64,000 bases of DNA from NCBI RefSeq assembly GCF_015057245.1, contig NZ_SVET01000008.1, positions 1 through 64,000 on the forward strand, written 5' to 3'. Below are positions 27,991-35,308 of this stretch, piece after piece. The DNA is from Pseudobutyrivibrio ruminis (GTDB taxonomy: Bacteria; Bacillota; Clostridia; Lachnospirales; Lachnospiraceae). Positions within the stretch are counted from its first letter, which is position 1. The number at the start of each line of letters is the position of its first letter. Under the pieces are notes generated by a model. The model did no database searches, had not been told where the DNA came from, and saw only the letters and a list, made by a program, of their open reading frames with translations. Both the position numbers and the translations under genes were made by a program.

Positions 27991-28821
27991 ATGACTTTTA
28001 AACAGGCTTTAGATAAAGGAATAGTATTACTGGAATCAGAAAATATCGCTGATGCAAAGATAGACGCTTGGTATCTTCTTTCATATGTTAGCGGTCTCTC
28101 AAAGGCTCAGTATTTTCTGAAGCAATCAGAAGAAATCGATAATAATATTCTTTATAAATATAAGGATGTCCTTTTAAGGAGAGCAGGCCACGAGCCACTC
28201 CAGCACATTACTGGAGAGCAGGATTTCATGGGCATCACATTTTGGGTAAATGAAAATGTTCTCATCCCTCGTCAGGACACCGAGACTCTCGTAGAGGAGG
28301 CTCTCAAGGTTATTCCTAGTGGCAGCCATATTTTGGATTTGTGTACTGGCAGCGGATGTGTTATTCTATCTCTTGTTGTCCTGGGCCAGGGGCTTTCAGG
28401 AATAGGTGTAGATATCTCAGAAGAAGCACTTGCTGTTGCTCGCGAGAATGGCGCTAGGCTTGTAGGCCGTAAGGCGGATTTTGTTAAAGGCGATATGTTC
28501 CAGCCAGTTAGTGGCAAGTTCAACGCCATAGTATCAAATCCACCATATATTCCATCTGCAGTAGTGGAGGAGTTGGAGCCAGAGGTAAAGGATCATGAGC
28601 CTCGTCTTGCATTAGATGGCACAGAGGATGGCCTTTTCTTCTATAAGAAAATCACTGCTGAGGCAGGGGATTATCTTAATGATGGTGGCTGGCTTTTAGT
28701 TGAAATCGGCTATGATCAGGGGCCTGATGTTTCTGCACTATTCAAAGAGGCAGGATTCAAGGACGTTGAAGTAATAAAGGATTTAGCAGGCAACGATAGA
28801 GTCGTTAAAGGACATCTATAG
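27991..28821 (+). CDS. prmC: Release factor glutamine N5-methyltransferase PrmC
   Basis: 276 residues. The first credible start is ATG 27991, 2 bp after yqhQ; the frame is open upstream but that is inside yqhQ. N-terminal helical domain, then a Rossmann methyltransferase with DLCTGSGC and NPPY (183-186) that holds the glutamine of the GGQ loop. Modifies RF1, encoded next. Confidence 0.95.
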   Translation: MTFKQALDKGIVLLESENIADAKIDAWYLLSYVSGLSKAQYFLKQSEEIDNNILYKYKDVLLRRAGHEPLQHITGEQDFMGITFWVNENVLIPRQDTETLVEEALKVIPSGSHILDLCTGSGCVILSLVVLGQGLSGIGVDISEEALAVARENGARLVGRKADFVKGDMFQPVSGKFNAIVSNPPYIPSAVVEELEPEVKDHEPRLALDGTEDGLFFYKKITAEAGDYLNDGGWLLVEIGYDQGPDVSALFKEAGFKDVEVIKDLAGNDRVVKGHL

Positions 28822-28877
28822 CGACGCAGGTGTATTGTGTCTGTTAATAAAGTGGTTAATAACATGGAGGTTTTAGC

Positions 28878-29951
28878 ATGTTTGATAGATTAGAAGATTT
28901 AGTATTAAGATACGAGGAAGTAATGAACTTGCTTTCTGAGCCAGATGTGGCTAATGACAATGCCAGATTTAGAGCACTCATGAAGGAGCAGGCTGAGCTT
29001 GCACCTATCGTAGAGGCTTACAAGCAGTATTCAGCTCACAAGCAGAATATTCAGGATTCTTTAGAGCTTCTCGAGCTTGAATCAGATGAGGAAATGAAGG
29101 AGCTTGCAAAGGAAGAGATGAAGGAATCTCAGGCAGAGGTTGAGCGCCTTGAGCAGGAGCTTAAAATCTTACTTCTTCCTAAGGACCCTAACGATGATAA
29201 GAACGTTATCGTGGAAATTCGTGCAGGTGCAGGTGGAGAGGAAGCAGCCCTTTTCGCAGCAGAAATCTACCGTATGTACGTACATTACGTAGAGTCACGT
29301 GGATGGAAGGTTGAGCTTCTTGAAGCAGACGAGACAGGCATCGGTGGTATGAAGAATATCGAGTTCATGGTTAAGGGAACTGGTGCATACTCAATCCTTA
29401 AGTACGAGTCTGGTGTACATCGTGTACAGCGTGTTCCAGAGACAGAGTCACAGGGCCGTATCCAGACATCTACATGTTCAGTAGCAGTTATGCCAGAGGC
29501 AGAAGAAGTTGATATCCAGATTGATGAAAAGGATATCCGTATCGACGTAATGCGTGCTTCAGGTAACGGTGGTCAGTGTGTCAACACAACAGATTCAGCT
29601 GTTCGTCTTACTCACTACCCAACAGGTATTGTTATCTACAGCCAGACAGAGAAGTCACAGCTTCAGAATAAGGAAAAGGCTTTCGCACTCCTTCGTGCAA
29701 AGCTTTATGATTTAGAGCTTCAGAAGCAGCAGGATGCAGAAGCTGCAGAGCGTCGCTCACAGATTGGTACTGGTGACCGTGCAGAAAAGATTCGTACATA
29801 CAACTTCCCACAGGGACGTGTAACAGATCACCGTATCAACCTTACACTTTACAAGCTTGATAAGATTATGAACGGTGACATCCAGGAAATTCTTGATGCA
29901 CTAATCGCAGCAGATCAGGCTGCAAAGCTTGCTAAAATGTCTCAAGACTAA
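28878..29951 (+). CDS. prfA: Peptide chain release factor 1
   Basis: 357 residues. The peptidyl-hydrolase GGQ is at 231-233 (ASGNGGQCVNTTDSAVR), preceded by the codon-recognition domain with HRVQRVPETES. Length and motifs fit RF1, which reads UAA and UAG. Ends the operon with a terminator. Confidence 0.96.
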   Translation: MFDRLEDLVLRYEEVMNLLSEPDVANDNARFRALMKEQAELAPIVEAYKQYSAHKQNIQDSLELLELESDEEMKELAKEEMKESQAEVERLEQELKILLLPKDPNDDKNVIVEIRAGAGGEEAALFAAEIYRMYVHYVESRGWKVELLEADETGIGGMKNIEFMVKGTGAYSILKYESGVHRVQRVPETESQGRIQTSTCSVAVMPEAEEVDIQIDEKDIRIDVMRASGNGGQCVNTTDSAVRLTHYPTGIVIYSQTEKSQLQNKEKAFALLRAKLYDLELQKQQDAEAAERRSQIGTGDRAEKIRTYNFPQGRVTDHRINLTLYKLDKIMNGDIQEILDALIAADQAAKLAKMSQD

Positions 29952-29959
29952 TAGATTTT

Positions 29960-29991
29960 TAAGGTTCTTGCCTATGGCAAGGACCTTTTTT
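29960..29991 (+). terminator. Terminator of the yqhQ-prmC-prfA operon
   Basis: AAGGTTCTTGCC, loop TAT, GGCAAGGACCTT and a run of T's. Starts 9 bp after the prfA stop. Confidence 0.9.
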
Positions 29992-30030
29992 AATCTTGCG
30001 CACAATTCAAATTTGTATTATTTTAATAGC

Positions 30031-30735
30031 ATGATTAATGTTTGTATAGTTGAAGACGAGCTGGAGCAGGCTTCAGTTTTAAAGAATTATATAAGTAAAT
30101 ACAGTTCGGCAAAGAATCAGCAGTTTAATATTACATATTTGCCAGATGGAATTGATTTGGTGGATGATTATAAGGGACAGTTTGATATTATCCTTTTGGA
30201 TATTCAGATGAAGCATTTGGATGGCATGGCAGCCGCAGAGAAAATCCGCCAGGTGGATCCTGATGTTATCATTATTTTTATCACATCCACAGTTCAGTAT
30301 GCAGTGCAGGGCTATGCAGTGGATGCGCTAGGATATGTATTAAAGCCAGTGCCATATCATCAGTTTGAGCAGATTTTCGACAAGGCAATAGTCAGAGTGC
30401 AGGCCAAGCAACAGCATGTTTATATAAAGGTTGCTGTTGATGACAAGCAGCTGAAGCTGGATTGCAACAATATTATCTATATTGAAAGTCAGCGTAACAA
30501 TGTGGTAATACATTGCAAGGATGCTGATTACGTTACAGCGGGACCTCTCAAGCGTTTTGATGAGATGCTTATGGACCATGGCTTCAGCAAGTGCCATAAT
30601 GCATATTTAATCAATCTTTCAGAGGTTGAAGCTGTACAAAAAGAGGAAGTTTTATTAACAAATGAGGTGATGCTTCCAATAAGTCGTGCCAGAAAGAAAG
30701 AGTTCATGGCTGCGTTGACGGAGGATATTTTGTAA
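30031..30735 (+). CDS. LytTR-family response regulator
   Basis: 234 residues starting at ATG 30031 (MINVCIVEDELEQ). The frame is open further up but runs through the prfA terminator, so those starts are excluded. Receiver with D57 (IILLDIQMKH) and conserved lysine (LKPV), then a LytTR DNA-binding domain (VYIKVAVDDKQLKL, IIYIESQRNNVVIH). LytTR proteins bind direct repeats about 21 bp apart and often control surface or peptide-signalling genes. No Shine-Dalgarno sequence is visible before the ATG. Overlaps its kinase gene by 1 bp. Confidence 0.92.
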   Translation: MINVCIVEDELEQASVLKNYISKYSSAKNQQFNITYLPDGIDLVDDYKGQFDIILLDIQMKHLDGMAAAEKIRQVDPDVIIIFITSTVQYAVQGYAVDALGYVLKPVPYHQFEQIFDKAIVRVQAKQQHVYIKVAVDDKQLKLDCNNIIYIESQRNNVVIHCKDADYVTAGPLKRFDEMLMDHGFSKCHNAYLINLSEVEAVQKEEVLLTNEVMLPISRARKKEFMAALTEDIL

Positions 30736-32093
30736 TGGTTTTTAATGCATTTTTAAACCCTGTAAATATACAGGACACCCCAAGACTTTTTACCGCTATT
30801 GCTGAATGGCTAGCGGTTTTTGTTTACTTTAATATATACAAGAAAAAGAGGCATGATAAGGAATTTGCTATTTACTGTATTGCTATTTTTATTATCTTGG
30901 TCGCATTTCAATTTATAGCGGGTTTGTTGCCACTGGGTTTTTGGATTCCTACTATGATCGGTGCAGTAGGACTTATGTACTTTTCACTTTATATTGTTTT
31001 GGATATAAAGCCTAGGGATTGTGCGGTTCTTACAACTCATGCATTTGTACTGGCAGAGTTTGCTGCCAGCCTTTATAAGCAGCTTTATGTGTGGAGCGTA
31101 AAAATTACTGAGCAGGAAGGTATGGTCGAATCTGTTTGCAATATGCTCCTGGTGTACATTGCAACTTATATTGTTTATTACAGATTTGAACGTGGCAATG
31201 TGCCATCTAATAGAAACCTTAACATCAGCAATAAAGAGATGATTAGTGTTCTCGCCACAGGTATTGGAGCCTTTATCATGTCCAATATCAGTTTTGTAAA
31301 CAGCAGAACACCATTCTCTGCCACAGAGAACATGCTTTATGTTCGTACTCTGGTAGATTTCGGAGGAATGCTGATGCTGATGACAGAGATGGGCCGTAGA
31401 AACGAGCTGGCCCTTCGAAAGGAAAGTACCGAGATTAATCAGCTTTTCCAAAAGCAGTACGAGCAGTACAAGCTTGCAATTGATAATTCCGAGGCCTTGC
31501 GTAAGGAAATGCATGACATGAAGCATTACGTTATGGCTCTCAAAAACGAGGATGATCCGGAGCGTCGTGCAGAAGTTCTTGCAGATATGGAACAGGCTAT
31601 TGCAATACAGGAATCCTTTATGAATACAGGAAACAAGGTTCTTGATGTTGTGCTTACTACAAAGAGTCTTCAATGCCAGAAAAAGAATATTACTTTAAAT
31701 GCAATGGTGGATGGCGATTTGCTGTCAGATATCCATGTAAAGGATATATGTTCTTTATTTGGTAATATATTGGACAATGCCATCGAGGCATCACAGCAGG
31801 TTGCTGACAAGGAAAAGCGTCTTATCACGCTTTCAGTTCGCAAAAGAAACCAATTTATCATCGTAGAGTGTGATAATTACTCTGACAGTGAAAATGTAAA
31901 GCTTCGCAACAATCAAAAGCGTAGTTTCTTTGGAAAGAACAACCTACCTAAAACTACAAAAGGAGATAACGTAAAGCATGGCTATGGGCTTAAGTCCATT
32001 ACTCAGGTTGCTGAAAAGTACGGCGGCGCAATGAATTGCAGCTATGAAGATGGCTGGTTTAAGCTGAAAGTGCTGTTAGCTGCAAGCAAATAA
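30735..32093 (+). CDS. GHKL sensor histidine kinase (AgrC-like)
   Basis: 452 residues. About six membrane helices (1-215), then a dimerisation helix with H260 (KEMHDMKHY) and a GHKL ATPase domain (GNILDNAIEA, GYGLKSI). This layout is that of peptide-sensing kinases paired with LytTR regulators. No signal-peptide gene is seen next to it. Start overlaps the regulator stop (TAATG). Confidence 0.9.
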   Translation: MVFNAFLNPVNIQDTPRLFTAIAEWLAVFVYFNIYKKKRHDKEFAIYCIAIFIILVAFQFIAGLLPLGFWIPTMIGAVGLMYFSLYIVLDIKPRDCAVLTTHAFVLAEFAASLYKQLYVWSVKITEQEGMVESVCNMLLVYIATYIVYYRFERGNVPSNRNLNISNKEMISVLATGIGAFIMSNISFVNSRTPFSATENMLYVRTLVDFGGMLMLMTEMGRRNELALRKESTEINQLFQKQYEQYKLAIDNSEALRKEMHDMKHYVMALKNEDDPERRAEVLADMEQAIAIQESFMNTGNKVLDVVLTTKSLQCQKKNITLNAMVDGDLLSDIHVKDICSLFGNILDNAIEASQQVADKEKRLITLSVRKRNQFIIVECDNYSDSENVKLRNNQKRSFFGKNNLPKTTKGDNVKHGYGLKSITQVAEKYGGAMNCSYEDGWFKLKVLLAASK

Positions 32094-32117
32094 TGCAAGT
32101 TATCCGTGATAAATGAC

Positions 32118-32145
32118 AAGTTGTCCTTCGGGGCAACTTTTTTTT
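32118..32145 (+). terminator. Terminator of the LytTR/GHKL operon
   Basis: AAGTTGTCC, loop TTCG, GGGCAACTT and seven T's. Confidence 0.88.
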
Positions 32146-32195
32146 GTGGCAGGGTGTAAATTAATATCAAGAAAGAATTAGTTGAGGTTATTCCA

Positions 32196-32287
32196 GTGAG
32201 TCTGTAGCCATCAAGCTCTGATAACTCTCAAGTGAGATATGTATCGAACGGAGAGTTCATCAGGCTTGTAGGCGTAACAGACGGACT
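32196..32287 (+). promoter_or_regulatory. Long structured leader upstream of the family 3 glycosidase gene
   Basis: 32200-32229 and 32251-32282 form a long imperfect stem (GTCTGT...ACTCTC against GAGAGTT...ACAGAC). The outer ends GTGAGTCTGTA (32196-32206) and ACAGACGGACT (32277-32287) also occur, directly joined, at 34683-34704 before the third gene's neighbour. Could be a regulatory RNA hairpin in the mRNA leader or a small inserted element; no known riboswitch is recognised. Confidence 0.5.
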
Positions 32288-32318
32288 TCGGCTAATTAGT
32301 ATTAAATGGAGGATGTAG

Positions 32319-34679
32319 ATGGACGCTAAGGAAATTATTTCACAGCTTACACTTATGGAGAAGGCAGCTCTTTTGAGCGGAAAAAATGAGTGGGAATCAC
32401 GTGACATTCCAAGACTTGGAATTCAGTCGATTTCATTTTCAGATGGTCCTCACGGCTTACGTCGTCAGGAGGGGGCAGGAGATCATTTGGGGCTTAATGC
32501 ATCTCTTCCAGCTACATGTTTTCCAACAGCAGCTACAGTAGCAAACAGCTGGGATGAAAGTCTTGGTGAAGAAATTGGAGCGGCTCTTGGTGAGGAAGCA
32601 GTTGCACAGAACGTTGATGTACTTCTTGGTCCAGGCTTAAATATGAAACGTTCTCCACTTTGCGGACGAAATTTTGAATACTTTAGTGAGGATCCAATCC
32701 TCGCCGGCAAGATGGCAGCTTCTTATGTAAGGGGTATACAGAGCAAGCATGTTTATTCTTGTCCAAAGCATTTCGCAGTTAACTCTCGCGAGTATCGCAG
32801 AATGGCAATGAATGCAGTTGTTGATGAGCGTACACTTCGAGAGATTTACCTTACAGCATTTGAAATTGCTATTAAAGAAGGTGGAGCAAAGACAATCATG
32901 TCTGCTTACAACGAAGTTAATGGCAAGTATGCAAATGAAAACGAGCATTTGCTTGTAGATATCCTCAGAAATGAATGGGGATTCGATGGAATCGTAGTTA
33001 CTGACTGGGGTGCAAGTAATGACCATGTTGCTGGTGTTAAGTGTCAGTCAAATGTGGAAATGCCAAACCCAGGACTTGATTCAGCTAGAGAGCTTATTAA
33101 GGCAGCTACAGAGGGCGAAGGTCGTATCACAGAGGAGGAAATCGATAGAGCAATTCTTCCTATTATCGAAGCAGCAATCTACTTCAAAGAAAACGACCAC
33201 ACAAAGGGCTTTGATAAAGAAGCTCATCACGCTATCGCTAAAAAGGCGGCTGTTAACTCAGCAGTTCTTCTTAAGAACGACGAGGACATCCTTCCACTTG
33301 CAGCAGGCACAAAGGTATGCCTTAGAGGACCATTCGTGGATAAGCCACGTTATCAGGGTTCAGGAAGCTCACAGGTTAACTCAACAAAGGTTGAGACAAT
33401 CAGAGAGCAGATTGCAAATTACGATTTACAGGTTATTGATGATCCTGAAGCAGCGGATGTTGTTTTATTCTTCTTTGGTCTTGATGAAATCGCAGAGAGC
33501 GAGGGAGCAGATAGAATGTCTATCGACGTTCCTGAGTATCAAATCAAAGAGCTTGAGGAGCTTACAGTTTACAACAAGCACATCGTTGGTGTTATGAGTG
33601 CTGGTTCATCAGTAAAGATGCCATGGCTTTCAAATCTCCAGGGATTGCTTCACGGATACTTAACAGGTCAGGCAGGAGCTTCAGCTCTTCTTGATATCAT
33701 CACTGGAAAGGAAATTCCTACTGGTAAGCTTTCTGAGTCTTATCCATTCGCATATGCGGACTGCTCAATTGTTAATTATGCAGGTCAGGAAAAGAGAAAT
33801 CTTCAGTATCGCGAAGGACCTTTCATTGGATATCGTTATTACGATACAGCAGATGTGGCAGTTCAGTTCCCATTCGGATATGGACTTAGCTATACAACAT
33901 TTGAGTATTCAGCACTTTCTGTTACAGAGGATGGTGTTAAGTTCACTATCACAAATACAGGAAAGCGCGACGGTGCTGAAATTGCTCAGCTCTATGTTGG
34001 CAAGAGCCAGTCAGGACTTATCCGTCCTAAGAAGGAGCTTAAGGGCTTCAAGAAGGTATGGATTAAGGCTGGAGAATCAGTGGAAGTAGAGATTCCATTT
34101 GATGATAAGACATTCCGCTATTTCTCAACTGTTTCAAACAAGTGGGAAATCGAAGGCGGTGAGTATCAGATTTACGTTGGAAAGAACGTTGCTGACATCG
34201 TACTTACAGGAACAATCACAAAGGAAGGAACAATTGAAGAGCTTCCTTACGATATCGAAACACTTCCAAGCTACAAGACAGGAAAGGTTAGAAACGTTCA
34301 TTACGAGGAGTTCGAAAAGCTTTATGCTAAGCCACTTCCTGAGGAAAAGGTTGGACCACTTGATATCAACGATGCTCTTTGTCAGATGAAGGATGCTAAG
34401 AGCGGACTTTGCAGATTAGTTTACAAGATTCTCAAGAGTAATCTTGATAAGTCTTATGAAAAGGGTGTTCCAGACTTGAACACAATGTTCATCTACAACA
34501 TGCCTTTCAGAGCAATCAGCAAGATGTCTGGCGGAATGGTTAGCCGTGAAATGGTAGAGTCAATCGTAACAATCGCCAATGGACATTTCTTCAGAGGCCT
34601 TGGTGGTGTGATTGGAGGTTTCTTCCGCAATCGCCGTATGAACAAAAAATATGAGAGTAGATTAAATCATAAAGAATAA
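32319..34679 (+). CDS. Glycoside hydrolase family 3 beta-glucosidase-type enzyme, intracellular
   Basis: 786 residues, no signal peptide, in usual domain order. Catalytic TIM barrel with nucleophile D229 (VVTDWG) and substrate-site KHFAVNS, then the alpha/beta domain (AVLLKNDEDILPL, YQGSGSSQVN), the FnIII-like domain (FPFGYGLSYTTFEY, ITNTGKRDGAEIAQLYV) and a C-terminal tail of about 90 residues. Family members release glucose or xylose from the ends of beta-glycosides; the exact sugar cannot be read. GGAGG site before ATG. Downstream come a GtrA-like protein and a second family 3 enzyme. Confidence 0.92.
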   Translation: MDAKEIISQLTLMEKAALLSGKNEWESRDIPRLGIQSISFSDGPHGLRRQEGAGDHLGLNASLPATCFPTAATVANSWDESLGEEIGAALGEEAVAQNVDVLLGPGLNMKRSPLCGRNFEYFSEDPILAGKMAASYVRGIQSKHVYSCPKHFAVNSREYRRMAMNAVVDERTLREIYLTAFEIAIKEGGAKTIMSAYNEVNGKYANENEHLLVDILRNEWGFDGIVVTDWGASNDHVAGVKCQSNVEMPNPGLDSARELIKAATEGEGRITEEEIDRAILPIIEAAIYFKENDHTKGFDKEAHHAIAKKAAVNSAVLLKNDEDILPLAAGTKVCLRGPFVDKPRYQGSGSSQVNSTKVETIREQIANYDLQVIDDPEAADVVLFFFGLDEIAESEGADRMSIDVPEYQIKELEELTVYNKHIVGVMSAGSSVKMPWLSNLQGLLHGYLTGQAGASALLDIITGKEIPTGKLSESYPFAYADCSIVNYAGQEKRNLQYREGPFIGYRYYDTADVAVQFPFGYGLSYTTFEYSALSVTEDGVKFTITNTGKRDGAEIAQLYVGKSQSGLIRPKKELKGFKKVWIKAGESVEVEIPFDDKTFRYFSTVSNKWEIEGGEYQIYVGKNVADIVLTGTITKEGTIEELPYDIETLPSYKTGKVRNVHYEEFEKLYAKPLPEEKVGPLDINDALCQMKDAKSGLCRLVYKILKSNLDKSYEKGVPDLNTMFIYNMPFRAISKMSGGMVSREMVESIVTIANGHFFRGLGGVIGGFFRNRRMNKKYESRLNHKE

Positions 34680-34682
34680 TAT

Positions 34683-34704
34683 GTGAGTCTGTAACAGACG
34701 GACT
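34683..34704 (+). repeat. GTGAGTCTGTA-ACAGACGGACT palindromic element
   Basis: A 22-bp sequence with GTCTG/CAGAC dyad, just before the ribosome site of the next gene. The same two halves are found at 32196-32287 separated by a 70-bp hairpin-forming insert. Confidence 0.55.
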
Positions 34705-34714
34705 GGAGGATTAA

Positions 34715-35266
34715 ATGAATTTATGGAATAGTTTTGCTGAGAAGCATCCAGCGGCAGCAAAGTGGGTGCGCGAAGGTGGCTTGTTTGTAATAGTAAGTAA
34801 CTTGATTACAGTATTCAAATATTTATTACTTACATTTTTGCCGGCAGCCTTCGCATTCTTAGGCGACAGAGCATTTGGATGGCCAGGAATTCCACTTACA
34901 ATCGCAGGTGAGACTTTCGATTGGAATATCCTTGGTTATGATCAGGCACACGGAGGACTTGCTTACTTCACAGCTTATATGATTGCAATGGTAATTGGTG
35001 AGTGCATTAATTTCCCAATTCAGAAGCTTTTCGTTTTCCGTAATCATGATAAGCCTGGCAAGCAGATAGCATGGTATATTGCAGCATTCATTGTAATCAC
35101 ATGCATCGTTAACTCAATTAACTGCATCTGGGTAGCAGTTGCAGGAATGTTTGTACCAGCTTGGCTGTACAACATTGGAACTACAGTACTCAACGGCGGC
35201 GTTTCTATGGTGGTCTTCTTCTTTGTAAATAAGATCATCTTCCCAGAAACACCAAAGGCCGAATGA
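34715..35266 (+). CDS. GtrA-like polytopic membrane protein
   Basis: 183 residues with four hydrophobic helices and the GtrA pattern (FPIQKLFVFRN near residue 105, FFFVNKIIFP at the end). GtrA proteins are thought to move lipid-linked sugars across the membrane. Placement between two glycosidases suggests a link to glycan handling, but no direct evidence. GGAGG site. Confidence 0.75.
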   Translation: MNLWNSFAEKHPAAAKWVREGGLFVIVSNLITVFKYLLLTFLPAAFAFLGDRAFGWPGIPLTIAGETFDWNILGYDQAHGGLAYFTAYMIAMVIGECINFPIQKLFVFRNHDKPGKQIAWYIAAFIVITCIVNSINCIWVAVAGMFVPAWLYNIGTTVLNGGVSMVVFFFVNKIIFPETPKAE

Positions 35267-35308
35267 GATATAACTTTTAACGCTAGTTGAAAGGAAGGAG
35301 AAGAAAGA

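Noticed and set aside
29929..30030. Longer N-terminus of the LytTR regulator
   Set aside because: Those codons run through the prfA stop and its terminator hairpin; receiver domains begin at the MINVCIVEDE start.
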